Source: Micropterix aruncella (lineage: Eukaryota > Arthropoda > Insecta > Lepidoptera > Micropterigidae). Taken from it: DNA of 64,000 nt. Below the pieces are notes generated by a model that was not told the origin of the DNA, ran no database searches, and saw only the letters and a list, made by a program, of their open reading frames with translations. Location of the stretch: positions 23,145,997 to 23,209,996 of the forward strand of contig OX155967.1 in assembly GCA_944548615.1 (NCBI GenBank), read 5' to 3'. The position numbers and the translations under genes were made by a program. Position 1 is the stretch's first letter. Every line of letters begins with the position of its first letter. Shown piece by piece: positions 25,845-38,031 of the stretch.

Positions 25845-27321
25845 TTATCTATTGCTTATGAGAGGAAATGACACATCGTAGATGGTTGATAATATGGGTT
25901 TTAAATTTTGCATTTGAAGAAAATTTTGCTCGAATAATCCCATGAAAAGGCTGGCATACGAAAGTGCCATTCGAGTTCCCATAGCAGTCCCTTTAATTTG
26001 AAGATAAAATTCATCTTCAAAGGAGAAAGCATTACACGTTAAGACAAACTCGGCTAATTTGCAAAGAAAATCTGTAGAAGGTATTTGAGGATGAGGTCTC
26101 TCATCAAGAAAATAAGAAATGGCTTCCAATCCTAAATTATGATGAATATTGGTATACAGGGATATGGCGTCAATAGTAACAAATAATAGGTCGTCTGACT
26201 TTGGAATTACAGTATTCTTTAAAATATCAATAAAATGATAGCTGTCTTTGATATGAGAATTTAGATTTTTCACAAAAGGTTGTAAAAAATAATCTACAAA
26301 AGCCGAAATTCTTTCTGTCGGAGAGTTAAAGCTTGCGACTATCGGTCGTCCAGGATTATTAGGCTTGTGAATTTTAGGTAATAGGTAAAAATTTGGAGTT
26401 CGGATAGGATCAGGAATTAAAGTTTTAACATCTTCGTCTGATAATTTTTCATTTGATTTATTTTGTTCAATGTATTTTTTTATTTTCACTGCAAAATTTT
26501 TGTTTGGATCTCTGGATAGTTTTTTATAGAAAGTTTCATCTCTAAGTTGTCTCAAGCCTTCAGTAACATAGTCAGTTTTGTTAAGTATGACAGTAGTGGA
26601 ACCTTTATCATCCGGCAAAATGACGATGCTGGTATCCTTGCTAAGACTCTCAAGAGCTGCACGTTCATCTACTGACAAGTTTGATGTTGGTTTGAGGCTA
26701 TTTAGAAAAGATGGCTGTGTTACTTTGTTTAATAAAATAGTAATAAAATTTTCTACCGGATGATTTTTTGGTAATGGAGGGGGTTCTTTATTAGAGTGTG
26801 GACGAAATTGAGCTAGTGCATTGTGTAATTTAATATTATTATTGTTATTCTTTTGATTTGAATGCCAAAATTCGCGCCATCTTAAATTACGACAAAATTT
26901 AACAACATCATTACCAAAACTAAAATGGTTCACATTTTGAGTCGGTGTGAAATTTAGACCTTTAGCTAATACTAAATATTCATTGTGGTTAATTACTTTG
27001 GATGACAAGTTTTTAACAGCATTTTTTTCTCTAGGAGATGGACCTTGTATATTATTAGAATATGATACTGATGGTGTTATACTGTTATTAATTTGGTTTA
27101 CTAATGTGGCACGTATTGGTACGGAATCTGATACTAATGGAAATATATTGTTAGTAATTTGGTTTACTGATAGGGTGTGCATCGGTGAGGAAAGAGTACC
27201 TTGGTGAACTGCTGGGATAACATTTCGAAGTGAATTTGAATTCCTTGTTTTGTTAACATTGGAATGACTGTAATTTGAAATGGAAACTGGGTTCAAAATG
27301 TTTCGTGTATTGTTACTTGGG
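25845..27321 (-). pseudogene. Penelope-like reverse transcriptase, truncated, interrupted by assembly gap
   Basis: The minus frame from the gap edge (27321) to the stop at 25845 starts with a low-complexity S/N/T-rich region. Then come Penelope-type motifs: LSKDTSIVILPDDKGSTTV, FYLLPKIHKPNNPGRPIV, VTIDAISLYTNI (motif A aspartate) and LQIKGTAMGTRMALSYAS. After FEQNFL the expected YIDD catalytic motif and the C-terminal endonuclease are missing; 20 unrelated codons lead to a stop. The enzyme is therefore dead. The N-terminus beyond the gap cannot be read. Confidence 0.88.
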
Positions 27322-27521
27322 NNNNNNNNNNNNNNNNNNNNNNNNNNNNNNNNNNNNNNNNNNNNNNNNNNNNNNNNNNNNNNNNNNNNNNNNNNNNNNN
27401 NNNNNNNNNNNNNNNNNNNNNNNNNNNNNNNNNNNNNNNNNNNNNNNNNNNNNNNNNNNNNNNNNNNNNNNNNNNNNNNNNNNNNNNNNNNNNNNNNNNN
27501 NNNNNNNNNNNNNNNNNNNNN
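27322..27521. other. Assembly gap (200 N)
   Basis: Exactly 200 undetermined bases, a length used as a default for gaps of unknown size. It falls inside Penelope material, where repeats and palindromes make assembly hard, so the true distance may differ. Confidence 0.99.
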
Positions 27522-27741
27522 TTTCGGCTCAGCCGTCGTCAAGATATGTGACGTTTCTGAAATCGAACAATTAGTTGAAAATTTAAATTCAAGGAATCGA
27601 ACAAAAAGAAATGGATTAATAATATTTTACACGATTTTAGTTAAGGTACCGAAACCAACCGTGCAAAACGTTATTTTAAAATGAATGATTATAAATTAAA
27701 ATAAAAAGCATTTGATGATTATGATAATATGATAAACCTTA
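27522..27741 (-). other. Penelope-like inter-element region with a degenerate ribozyme-like core
   Basis: On the minus strand TTGACGACGGCTGAGCCGAAA at the gap edge resembles a hammerhead core (TGANGA, GGC/GCC stem, GAAA) with its first C changed. It separates the truncated RT from the endonuclease end of another copy, consistent with head-to-tail Penelope copies sharing a terminal repeat. Confidence 0.4.
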
Positions 27742-28650
<909 letters not shown>

Positions 28651-29000
28651 GTAACTTGGTTACCTAGAGAGGCGACAAGGGGGGGACTATGAGTACATAT
28701 AACTATACCGGGCCCTGGACGATAAAGGACCCCATGTACTAACTACCAGATGCAAAACTAGGGACCAGGATCCCACATGGAAATCAGAGAAACGGGCCTC
28801 AACATTTCCGGGCGTGGTTGAACTAACCTCTCATGCATAAGGAATAGCGGACACACCAGAGGTGGAGCAGTGACATTAAGAAGTGGGTCGCTGTCTGAAT
28901 GGCACATCCGTAACACTTCTGTGTGTTTCGAAAAGCTAAAAGCCGAACTGCAAGACTCGGCCGCCATCTCGGGACATAAGTTACAAAGAAATTAAAGGAA
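28651..29000. other. No gene seen; probable 3' flank of the MULE gene
   Basis: Contains a run of seven Gs and GGGCCCTGGACGATAAAGG. It should hold the 3' UTR and terminal repeat of the MULE element, but I could not match an inverted partner upstream of its first exon. Confidence 0.35.
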
Positions 29001-29908
29001 TTAAAGGACAACGAAAACAACACACAACACATCGCCTCTGCACATTGGACACAATCCATTATCGGCGAAAACACGCTGGGCGCAGTCTGCACACATGCAG
29101 ACGTGTCCGCACGGAAGCACAACAGTATTCCGTTTTTCCGTCAGGCACACCGAGCAATTTGGCAATTCGGGTGCAGGCGGTTCTCGGCGGAGAGGTCGGG
29201 CGGGAGAATGAGAGCGCTGCGGGTCGCGAGTGCAATGCGGAGAAGGAGCGCGCTGCGGACTCTGGACCGACGGCGGCAGGGGCGTCTCTCGGGCGGGAAA
29301 GTAACGGACGGTCGGCGGAATCGGAATCGCCGTTCGAGGCGATCCCACAGGCCGCCGCCGGCGAGCAACCCGAGGAGCTATACGCGTCGTCTGTTCTGGA
29401 TGCGGCGAGAGCGAAACGCTCGGCATCCGTAGGGCTGTCGAGGCGAATGCTTCCGGATCGAACTGCCGGGGCGAAGGGCGTCGAAAGTTCGAATTGGACT
29501 CGTACGAGGGACTCTGAGTCGGTGCAGTAGACGGTCCGGCAATCGGGGCGGCAATGGTGAACGGCAGCGAAGGAAGCATGGGTAGCCCGTACGAAAGAGA
29601 ATTCCAGGGCGCCAGTCACGCGCGGCTCGGTCCGGCCTCGGCGCGATCCGGCGGCGGAGAAGTTGTAATTTCCACTTCGACGCCTACCGGGATCTGAGAA
29701 CCGTCAAACGCGACCCGCATATTTGTATAGCTCATTCGGCTTAAAAACTCGGCAACTGAAATTTCCGAATTACTCAAGAGGAGCTGAGCCCTGACAATAT
29801 GACGGTCGTTAAGAATGGTTCTCATTTTTTTCACCGAGGTCAAACCGAGCCCCTCGCGAAAAGATGTCCATTTAGGAAGTTCACCTTTTAATACGTCGAC
29901 TAACACAC
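29001..29908 (-). pseudogene. MULE terminal exon with C-terminal RING finger, split by one TGA
   Basis: The acceptor TTTCCACAG ends at 29909. The first 96 codons (VDVLKGELPKWTSFREGLGL..) end at TGA 29618-29616. The same frame then runs another 204 codons without a stop: a P/R/S-rich, GC-rich linker (about 120 residues) and a C3HC4 RING finger of IAP type (CSVCLTEK, LPCGHVCMCADC, CPMCRGDV). Preservation of frame after the TGA suggests the stop is recent. RING domains usually recruit ubiquitin-conjugating enzymes; whether a MULE uses one is inference. Alternatively the RING part could be a captured host exon. Confidence 0.75.
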
Positions 29909-30241
29909 CTGTGGAAAGAAAATATTTGTTGAAAAATGTATTTTATTAAAGATGGTAAAATTCAGTAAAAAATAAAGCCAAAATGATTTATATAAAAATT
30001 TTGAATATTGTCACTTGATTTACGATTCGTTTAGTTCAGTCACAATCTTCACGGAACTACCGAAAATAATTGGATAAATTTTCTCCATCCCTATAAGTAA
30101 TGCATTAGTGGAAAGCGTTTTTTTCTTAATGAGGAATTAATGGACAGACAAGCGTAACTGCTTATTAGTCAACATGGAAAAGTCGGAGTTAATTGTAGAG
30201 ATTAATTATAATATGACGTACCTACCAAGAATAGTTTTTAA

Positions 30242-30547
30242 ACCCGTTGAGTATGATACGACCAAATCTGGTTCTGAGACAATTATCCGTTGAGTATGAT
30301 ACGACCAGATCTGGTTCCGCGTTTTTTTCACTTCTTTGACGTTCTCATATTTATTCATAATTATCTAATTGTTTTACAAAATGATATTTCAATATTCTAT
30401 ATTCGAAATTTCAATGCAATCATTGTGCAGTTGCTCTTTTTATGATTGGTGTAGTAGTTTCGTAGTTATAGTACTTTAAGTCGATGTCGCCGAAAATCCT
30501 GCAAAAGAGACAGATGCATCCATGAAAATACCCATTTACTCCAAGGG
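30242..30547. mobile_element. piggyBac-type MITE, 306 bp (copy 1)
   Basis: Flanked by TTAA at 30238-30241 and 30548-30551. The same 306-bp sequence occurs inverted at 45814-46119, also between TTAAs. The ends are CCC..GGG-like as in piggyBac. A 40-bp internal stretch (GAGTATGATACGACCA) is duplicated near the left end. It lies in the last MULE intron. Confidence 0.85.
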
Positions 30548-30685
30548 TTAAAAAAAGCCAAGCAAGAAAAGATGCTTAAACAATAACTTTTATGTATAAG
30601 TTTAAAATACTATGCTGTTCACACACTCACACACACTGTTTTAGACGTAAAATGACATTTACGGAACGCCTAAATGTTTATGACT

Positions 30686-31140
30686 CTTACTCTCTTTACA
30701 TCTCGGAGATGGCCCTTATTGTTGAATTAACTGTTCCATGGGAATCAAATATCCCAAAAGACCACGAGTACAAACTAAATAAATACCATGATCTCGCCAA
30801 TGCCGTCACCCGGAACGGCTTCACTGTTCACCTTCACGCGGTGGAAGTTGGCGCTCGTGGTCTGCCAGCCAAATCTCTGTTTTACCTCTTCAAAGATCTT
30901 GGCCTCTCCAGGTAAATAATTAACTTATTCCTAGAAAAAATATCTAAAACTGCAATTTCTGCATCTCAAATCTTATGGCTTCAAAGGGCAGTGAATGGGT
31001 GGCAAGGTGCACGCTCACATGTGGTGAGACAGCTGGCCTAAACCTACCACTGCCGGTCGTCAGTCCGGAATCCACCGCTCACCCCCCAGAAGTGCAATAA
31101 TAATATTAATAATACAATGGGCCCGACTCCCGTCAGTGAA
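30686..31140 (+). pseudogene. 3' fragment of an R2-type (RLE) LINE, plus orientation
   Basis: Encodes ALIVELTVPWESNIPKDHEY and NGFTVHLHAVEVGARGLPAK, the same C-terminal segment as in the copies at 57120 and 58484, followed by their 3' UTR (GGTCGTCAGTCCGGAATCCACC). It is 5'-truncated and ends tail to tail with the inverted copy that starts near 31170. Confidence 0.85.
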
Positions 31141-31169
31141 TTCCATGGCAGCTCGGTTAGACAATAGAT

Positions 31170-31857
31170 ACAAATTGAGCTGCCATGAAATTCACCGACC
31201 GGAATCGGGCCCATCATAATATTATTATTATTATACTTCTGGGGGGTGAGCGGTGGACTCCGGACTAACGACCGGCTGTGGTAGATTTAGAACAGCTGTC
31301 TTACCACATGTGAGCATTCACCTTACCACCCATTCACCCCCCGTTCGAAGCCATAGAATTTGGGATGCAGAAATTAAAGTTTTTGTAATAGAGATGTAAT
31401 AGAGATTTGGCTGGCAGGCCACGAGCACCAACTTCCACCGCGTGAAGGTGAACAGTGAAGCCGTTCCGGGTGATGGCATTTGCAAGATCGTGGTATTTAT
31501 TTAGTTTGTACTCGTTGTCTTTTGGGATATTTGATTCCCATGGAGCAGTTAATTCTACAATAAGAGCCATCTTCCGAGACAGGGACTAAAGAGTTATATC
31601 TGGAGGGAGGGCTGTGCATCCGAGACTTTCAGGAAATTTATACTGCTTAGAGACTGAATCGACCTCTAGAATCCAATCTGACGCTTTCTCGATTATTGAG
31701 AAAGGTTTTGTAGTGGAATGTTTTTTGCCTTTAGAGCCATTCCGCACAAACTGTATTAGGGGTTTAAAGGTTACTGACAGACCCTTGTTGGGTCTCATCG
31801 CGAATAACAGCAAGGTACTTTGTCGTGGCGGTAAGTGTACCGTCCTTAGTCTTTGGG
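31170..31857 (-). pseudogene. 3' fragment of an R2-type (RLE) LINE, minus orientation
   Basis: Same family as 30686-31140 in the opposite direction: 3' UTR at 31170-31330, then the restriction-like endonuclease region with frameshifts (ALIVELTAPWESNIPKD, WILEVDSVSKQYKFPESLG) up to about 31857. With its neighbour it forms an imperfect inverted repeat with arms of roughly 400 bp centred near 31155. Confidence 0.85.
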
Positions 31858-31858
31858 G

Positions 31859-32005
31859 AATGGATCATGACCGCCTGGCAGATAATTAGTAAGAAGTGTA
31901 TTGAAAAGGGTTTTATAAAATGTTGCATTTCCAACAATCTGGATGGAAGTGAGGATAATATTGGTGGGAAGAAAATGATGCGTCGAGTAGTAATCACCCC
32001 AGCGA
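31859..32005 (+). pseudogene. pogo/CENP-B-type DDE transposase C-terminal scrap
   Basis: The plus strand reads EWIMTAWQIISKKCIEKGF then KCCISNNLDGSEDN. This matches the recurring end of pogo/Tigger transposases (W.. AW..I....I..SF.KCGISN.LDG). Only about 45 codons remain, abutting the LINE fragment. Confidence 0.6.
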
Positions 32006-32559
32006 AACTAATGTTAATTCAAGCATGTCTGAATAAACTATTTTTGTACTTCAATTTACATACCTAATTATTTTAGTTTTTCCTTTCATTCCTGCTCAAT
32101 ATCATAGGTCACGTTATATTCCGGCTAAAACGTACTTACTTGTAAATTGCCAGATTCCTGGATGCGGACTACGACATCTCCTCAAAAGGCTTGCATGAAA
32201 GCTCTCGGAGACGTTATTTGTTCTCGCAGGCAATCCAAACACCGAAAATGTACCTGGTCCCACCTAAAACATTGTCATAGTACAGGATGATTATTCAACC
32301 GGGTAACGCTACATACCTACAAGTTTGTTTTCAAAAATATTTATGCACAATGTCAAACCTAACCTAAGGGGCCATCCATTAATTACGTGAGGTCAAAAAA
32401 GGGGGGGGGGAGGCGAGGGGGGAATACAAATAATACACAAACCATCAACTGACCGGTATTAGGTAGTTCATATCAACACTCAAACTTATGTAACACTCAA
32501 AAAGGGTTCATATCAATACTTATGTAACACTCAAAAAGGGTTCGAGTTTTGAATTGTGA

Positions 32560-32851
32560 GAACAAAAACACTTCGACCCAGCGTGCACTGGCGGCCAGGC
32601 TGCAAGTCGCGACAAGCAATGAATGGAAATGGAAATGAAAAAGGAAAAGAGGCAGACCATTTCGAAGGTGGGAAGACGATTTGAGAGCAACATGGAAGAG
32701 GAAAGCTTAAGACCGCGACCTATGGAAGATTCTGGGGGAGGCCTACGCTGAAAAGCAAAACAATCTGATTATCGATGTCTGAGAACAAAATTATTGTAAA
32801 TTAGTTTTTTAAAGATTGTTAAATAAAGGCTATTTGAAATTGAAATTGAGG
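32560..32851 (+). pseudogene. 3' end of an RTE-like LINE with (TTGAAA)n tail
   Basis: The plus strand encodes KRGRPFRRWEDDLRATW, then RDLWKILGEAYAEKQ. GRP..RW.DD and the W..L.EAYA..Q end are typical of RTE-clade LINE proteins. It ends with TTGAAATTGAAATTG at 32835-32849. A stop lies inside the short frame. Confidence 0.6.
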
Positions 32852-33430
32852 ACACCCAGATACTTGACTTCGGTTTCTTCTTGGATGTGATAACACGCCA
32901 TGGACGTCGCCAGGGTGGGGCAGCTGCCCCCCTAGAGACTCGAACAAATTGCAAACCTAGAAGATTGTAATAATAAAGTGTGAAACTTTATAAATTTTAT
33001 TTATTTTACCTTGAATTCATATCCTCTATCATCTTGCCCCCCCCCCCCCCCCCTGGCCATTGGCTTCTCTTGCCCCCCTGGCCCATTGGCTTCTATCATC
33101 TTGCCCCCCCCCCCTCCCTGGTACATTGGCTGGCGACGCCCTTGTAACACGCGCAGGTCGGTTGTCTATTACAGTGGTAAGAGTGGATTATTAATGCCGG
33201 AGGATGTGAGATGACTACCGGACGTAATCCAAATGCAATGTAATTGGTTTTTGAGGCATTTAGGGTTAGAACATGTGGATCGAGCCAAGCTTTGACACTA
33301 TCCAGACTATTTTGAGCCTTTACAAGAACCTCAGCCAATGATTCTGCTTCCACGAGGAGGACCGTGTCGCCAGCAAAGGAGACAATTCGCGCATTATCGC
33401 CGAGAGGCAATATTAATTTGAGAATGCCTA
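32852..33430 (-). pseudogene. LINE reverse-transcriptase fragment interrupted by a hAT MITE
   Basis: The minus frame reads IVSFAGDTVLLVEAES, LDSVKAWLDPHVLTLN and SKTNYIAFGL, the region around the RT catalytic box, with A-G-D instead of A-D-D. It then continues after the MITE (32899-33144) as HIQEETEVKYLGVL. Removing the MITE and one TAACACGC rejoins the frame (TCACYHIQEE). It lies in a MULE intron. Confidence 0.75.
32899..33144. mobile_element. hAT-type MITE, 246 bp
   Basis: An exact 8-bp duplication TAACACGC (32891-32898, 33145-33152) flanks ends CATGGACGTCGCCAG and, as complement, CAAGGGCGTCGCCAG (13/15). The inside is C/G-homopolymer-rich (a run of about 18 C near 33038), with TTGGCTTCTATCATCTTGC partly triplicated. 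There is no coding capacity. It sits inside the LINE RT fragment and restores its frame when removed. Confidence 0.9.
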
Positions 33431-33747
33431 GGCACATCGCTGGTCTAAAGCTAGTATGGAATAAAGAATAATACAATTACCCTCTCCATCCACTCGCGCT
33501 GAAAATACTGAAAGAATTCATCGTATTGAGCATTAAAATTTTGCCGGCGGACGAAGGCCAAAATTATTTGTAGACCCTCTGCCACTTTCTCCGGTGGCAG
33601 AAGGGCCAAAACTTTTAAAAGTGCCAGGACAGCTTTAGTATCATTAGCTCTTACGTCCATTCGCATCTGTCTGGCTTTGCGGACCAGCGCCTGTAATAAA
33701 ACAATATTTTTTTTTTCAAAGTCACAACTGTAAACAACAAAATAATT

Positions 33748-34145
33748 ATAAAAAGAATAAACGAATTTACCGCGTGAAGTAAATAAATTGAAATAAGAAA
33801 AACCCCAAACTTCAATAGAGACGACGGTTACAAACTCTCTACAACCTGGAACCCTCTTCTTAAAATGTTCTCAATGCCGATCACCGAGCGCAAGAATGAA
33901 AAACAAGATACAGTGAGTGTTGTGTGCACGCCAAGTTTTTGAAATTCGCGCGCCCCGAATCCGCCGCCCCACCACCGTTACAATCTACGAGGCAGCAGCG
34001 GCGGTTTGCCGCCTACCCGCAGAACAACGGACGACGATTGACGGCATTTTAGTCTACCCTGGACAACGGCGGTTGCAACATATCTGAATTGTCGGGTGTT
34101 TAAAAACTTCACGCGGTAAATTCGTTTATTCTTATTATTATGTCA
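33748..34145. repeat. Inverted-repeat element with TTTACCGCGTGAAG ends (copy 1)
   Basis: The left part AAAGAATAAACGAATTTACCGC at 33750 is matched inverted at about 34112-34140 (CACGCGGTAAATTCG). The interior includes GGACAACGGCGGTTGCAACA, also found in the copies at 34425 and 43845. A GC-rich segment (33950-34020) interrupts this copy. Confidence 0.65.
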
Positions 34146-34424
34146 AACAACCGCAATAGTCTTCGATTTCATACAACAAAATCAGTTTCTATTTTTTCCT
34201 ATGATTATTACATTCTCTGCCTACTTTAAGTCGTTCAAAACCAGTTCAGGACCTTTCAGTGTGAATTACATAGTACTAACTTTATCAATTTCAAGGAGCG
34301 ATTTCTGGGGCAGAATAGAGTCTGCGTTTTATTACTAAAAAGCTAGTTTACGCAGAAAATACGAATCTAAAATGTTTTAAAAAGTTAAACAAGCTGTAAA
34401 CAGAAAGTGAACCGAGAATTCAAA

Positions 34425-34630
34425 TTATAAGAAGAATAAACGAATTTACCGCATGGTTTTTAAGCACCCGACGTTTCAGCGGTGTTGCAACCGCCATTGT
34501 CCAGGATAGACTGGATAACAGCGGTGCAACCGCCGTTGTCCAAGGTAGACTGGATAACGGAGGTGCAACACCACTGAAACGTCGGGTGCTTAAAAACTTC
34601 ACGCGGTAAATTCGTTTATTCTTATTATAA
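34425..34630. repeat. Inverted-repeat element with TTTACCGCGTGAAG ends (copy 2)
   Basis: Compact copy with arms of about 68 bp (34425-34491 against 34562-34630). Conserved blocks are AAACGAATTTACCGC, AAGCACCCGACGTTTCAG and GGTTGCACC/GGTGCAAC. The centre holds two direct copies of GGATAACRG..GTGCAACCGCC. No coding potential; likely a non-autonomous element of unknown type. Confidence 0.75.
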
Positions 34631-35499
34631 TGTCAAACAACCGCGATATTCTTCGATTTCATATTTCGAGAATTCAAAATTGGCCAAAGTATAGAAGCTT
34701 ATCATTATCAATGGAACAGTTGACATCTAATACTTAAAATGTCAACGCAAAGCGCAGCATTATTCTAGCTAGTAATACAGGTGCATATGGCGAAAATACA
34801 AGACAAGTAAAATTGACAGCTATGTTTTTGGCTTGCTGGTTTGCATATTTAGTTTTTTATAAATAATAATTAAAAGTTCAAAATAACCTGAGCGTAGTGA
34901 AAATAACACCCGTGGACACGGGCATTGTTAAAGGTCTCGTTGATGGACCGATGTAGAGCGGCTTCAAAATCGGCCATCCACAAATTACAAAACCCCCTTT
35001 GGTTATTCATTTGGTTTCGCAGCCACGCCAGCACCGCATTGTACAATGCTGTAGTCCGCACAGACATCAGTGCAAATAGCACGACAAAGCACTAAAAATC
35101 AAAATGTATAATTCGAAAATCAAACAAATAGAAGCGATAACATCTCATAACTCGGCATATTTATGTTAATTGGTAGAAGCTAGGCAAAATAAAGGACAAT
35201 GTGTTATTTAAGTAGTCTTGTAAAAAATCTCTGTGACAAATTTGTCGTCTCTGCCTTAAGTTTTTGTATGAGAATAAATTCAACTCGATTAAGCTCCCTT
35301 TTTGTTACCATTTCTGCAAATGATTTTCAAAATTTAAAACGAGGATACGTATGATCGTTTGTTATTACATTTTTGGTTAATTTACGTTCCTAAATACAAA
35401 TCCATCTATCTAAATGCAGATTTCAATGAAATCGTTCAGTACCAATCTGAATTTTCCATTTTCAATTGTCGAAGCCAAACATTCATCAAACATCTATCT

Positions 35500-35950
35500 A
35501 TATTCTATACTAATATATAAAGCTGATTGTTTGTTTGTTAGAACACGCTAATCTCTGAAACTAGAATAGTTCAAACTGAAAGATATCGTTTGCAGTCACT
35601 ATAAATAAAGCGCAGGGACAAACTTTTAAGCATGTCAGAATAGATTTAAGAGAAAACAGTTTTACACACGGACAATTATATGTTGCCTTATCTAGATCAG
35701 GTTGCGGCGAAAACCAGTATACTGAAACTACACGAAAACATGACTCAAAATATTGTCTATGCCGAAGGACTGTAACTGATTTATAAATAATTCTATTTTT
35801 TTTTCGAGGAAATAAAAAATTACGACATTCACAGTTTGTTGAACATCAACCTTTGGGGGTGAAATTATTATTGTGCGTTCATGTGTCGACGTGCAAACTC
35901 CCGGTTTTTAACAAAACTACACCCGGATGACGCCGGGTATATTCCTCTAG
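35500..35950 (+). mobile_element. Helitron 3' fragment: helicase C-terminus plus 3' terminus
   Basis: The plus strand encodes [15 protein letters not shown] and [13 protein letters not shown], the last motifs of the Pif1-like helicase of Helitrons (about 35600-35700). The element ends with a GC hairpin (ACCCGG-ATGACG-CCGGGT, 35921-35938) a few bases before CTAG at 35947-35950, followed by T, as Helitron 3' ends do. The left limit near 35500 (TATAAAGCTGATTGTTTG) is less certain. It lies in a MULE intron. Confidence 0.75.
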
Positions 35951-36663
35951 TAATATATACATTAAAAAATGTAATATAATAAATAATTCTACTAACATGA
36001 TCCTCAACTACAGCATGCATTGTGAATAGCTGAGCCGCCCTCGGTGCGGGTGGCACAGTCTGAAATGTCCCATCAGCACATATTAATTTCGCCATCCTTG
36101 AAATGTCGGCGAAATCTATGGCACAAAAAATTACGGCAGTTTCGCCGCCAACCGCCACCGAACACTTGTAGAAATGTTCGCCTCGACCGCTTACTTCCAG
36201 CTGATCCCCGTACTCCAGCAAAGTGCGAGGGATTGCTGGGGCCGACTGCCGCCGCCACGCTCTCATCGTGGTGGCTTTATACGGCAGCCTTACTGCACCA
36301 ACTGGATATCTGCCAAAACAACACAAATTAGTTTAACTGATATTGACAATATCAAATAAACTGATTACCAGGCTGTAGAGCCTTGATTAGTAGTAATCAA
36401 ATTCAAAATGTTTCGCCTTCTACATTTTCATATTTCTTTTCTGAACTTCACATTAAAAAGTTCAGTCACACTAAAAAGTTAAACATATTAAAAAGTCACA
36501 TTCAGTAAAACTTTCTAACCAATAAGTTTAAATATTGTAAACAATTTGTAGTTCACATGAATAATGGCACACTACACACTTCAAACATTCCTCCATGTAG
36601 ATGATATGGAGAGGCGTAAGCTCCGTCATCGCCCGTTCCCGCAGCCGATGATTCAGCTCATTT

Positions 36664-37715
36664 CTGCCAAATAAGCAATTTAGATGAGTTAAATAGATAG
36701 GTACTTATCAGTCCGTATAGTACAACTGCACTATTTATATTATCATAATATATACAGGGCGACTTTTTGAACGCCAACACTAGTGGAGAGAATGACTAGC
36801 CATAAAACTGAACATGAAAACAAAATTTTTTTTAGATGTAGGTTGCTTGAGACCCATACTAATTTTAAAACATCGCATTTATAAGTGTAACGATTAGTCG
36901 CGACCATACCGGCCGAGGCTGCCTTGCGAGGCCACCTCGCGATGCAATTGCTCGGTGGGCTTGGATGCGCCTCGCCCGCGGCGAGCGTCAAAGCGGCCGA
37001 GCCGTTTGGCGCTGCTAGGTCGGTCTGGACGCGGCTATTGAGGCAGGCAGTACCCATGCAGCATCAGGATTTGAGTATCAAATGTTGAAATTATCAGTGT
37101 TTCATGTGGGCCACAAGATCCATGTGTACCGGGTCGGCCCAACTCACGATTCAGCTCCTATTCAGGAGCCTCCCCGCGTGGAAGAGTACCCTGGGTAAGA
37201 CTCCGGTTCGGTTTCCCCTGGGGGAATAACTTCCCGGCGCCGCTGGACCAGTGTTGCGCACCGAGCGGCGAGAACCAATCGGCTGTGCACTCTGACTAAT
37301 TCCTGAGGGAGTCTGAGAACTATGGAAATAGACTGTTCTCTAAGCAGCGGGGGTGGATGTTGACCTGATGTCATGCCACTCTTGAAAGGACCTTGAGCCA
37401 CCCGATCCTGTGTGAACACGGCGGGTAAAGGGCGCCATGGTCCGCGAAAGATTCTGCCTGAATCACCGCTGAGAATACATCAGGTAGAGGTTGCGCAAGC
37501 GACTTCGAGCCCGTAACCAGTCGGGTGGTCGGATTGACCCTCAGGATAATTTTCCAGCCAAAACTGGTAGCTAGGGGGCGAGAATGCCCCACTGGGACCT
37601 TGCTCAGTGCCTCGCCGTAAGGTGTCGGCCTCTAGCGGGCTAGTGGCGTAGTTAGATTCTTTTTGTCCTCAAGTCTTCTACGCTCACTCCACGGGAGACA
37701 GAACGATCACTTTCG
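36664..37715. other. MULE intron filler, including GC-rich unidentified block
   Basis: About 36900-37700 is GC-rich compared with its surroundings (CCACCTCGCGATGCAATTGC, GGCGCCGCTGGACCAGTG). It has several short frames but none I recognise. It may be part of an unknown LINE or gene-derived insertion. Confidence 0.35.
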
Positions 37716-37949
37716 TTAAAACTTCCTGGAGTGAAGGGTTCGCCCGTTGTAGTTGACAACTCTGTTGTTGTTGAAATTGTCATGATGTGGTATTGTCATG
37801 GGGACATTCTTCGGGTCCCAAATGCAGGGTTCTGCTTGGTAGCATTCGAGGAATTGCAAAATATCCTCGTGGAACCAGTTATTCAATTTTCCTGCAGCAC
37901 TTCTATCACAACAAACAAGAACGCACGTCTGTCCGCCGCCAGTGCACAA
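37716..37949 (-). pseudogene. MADF-domain scrap (Harbinger accessory type)
   Basis: The minus strand reads NNWFHEDILQFLECYQAEP then CIWDPKNVPM, aligning with the start of the intact MADF protein in this window (DWNNDRILEFIQNYESEPVLWNPQEP). Roughly 35 codons are homologous; the rest is not. A Harbinger-type remnant in the large MULE intron. Confidence 0.5.
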
Positions 37950-38031
37950 ATACTAGTCCGCACAAACAAGTAAACGCTTCACGAGAGCGCTTGACGCAAA
38001 CTTACTTTGATTTGTGCCAAAAAACCGCAAA

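Noticed and set aside
27522..27542. TTG start upstream of the assembly gap as the Penelope protein N-terminus
   Set aside because: The frame crosses 200 N and the bases there look like a non-coding ribozyme-like terminus; the true start is unknown.
29045..29619. Several long overlapping frames in the GC-rich RING exon region
   Set aside because: High G+C lowers stop frequency. Only the frame continuing from the MULE exon carries a recognisable domain.
37130..37715. Possible rRNA or R2 target DNA because of the GC-rich composition
   Set aside because: No conserved rRNA signature was found on either strand.
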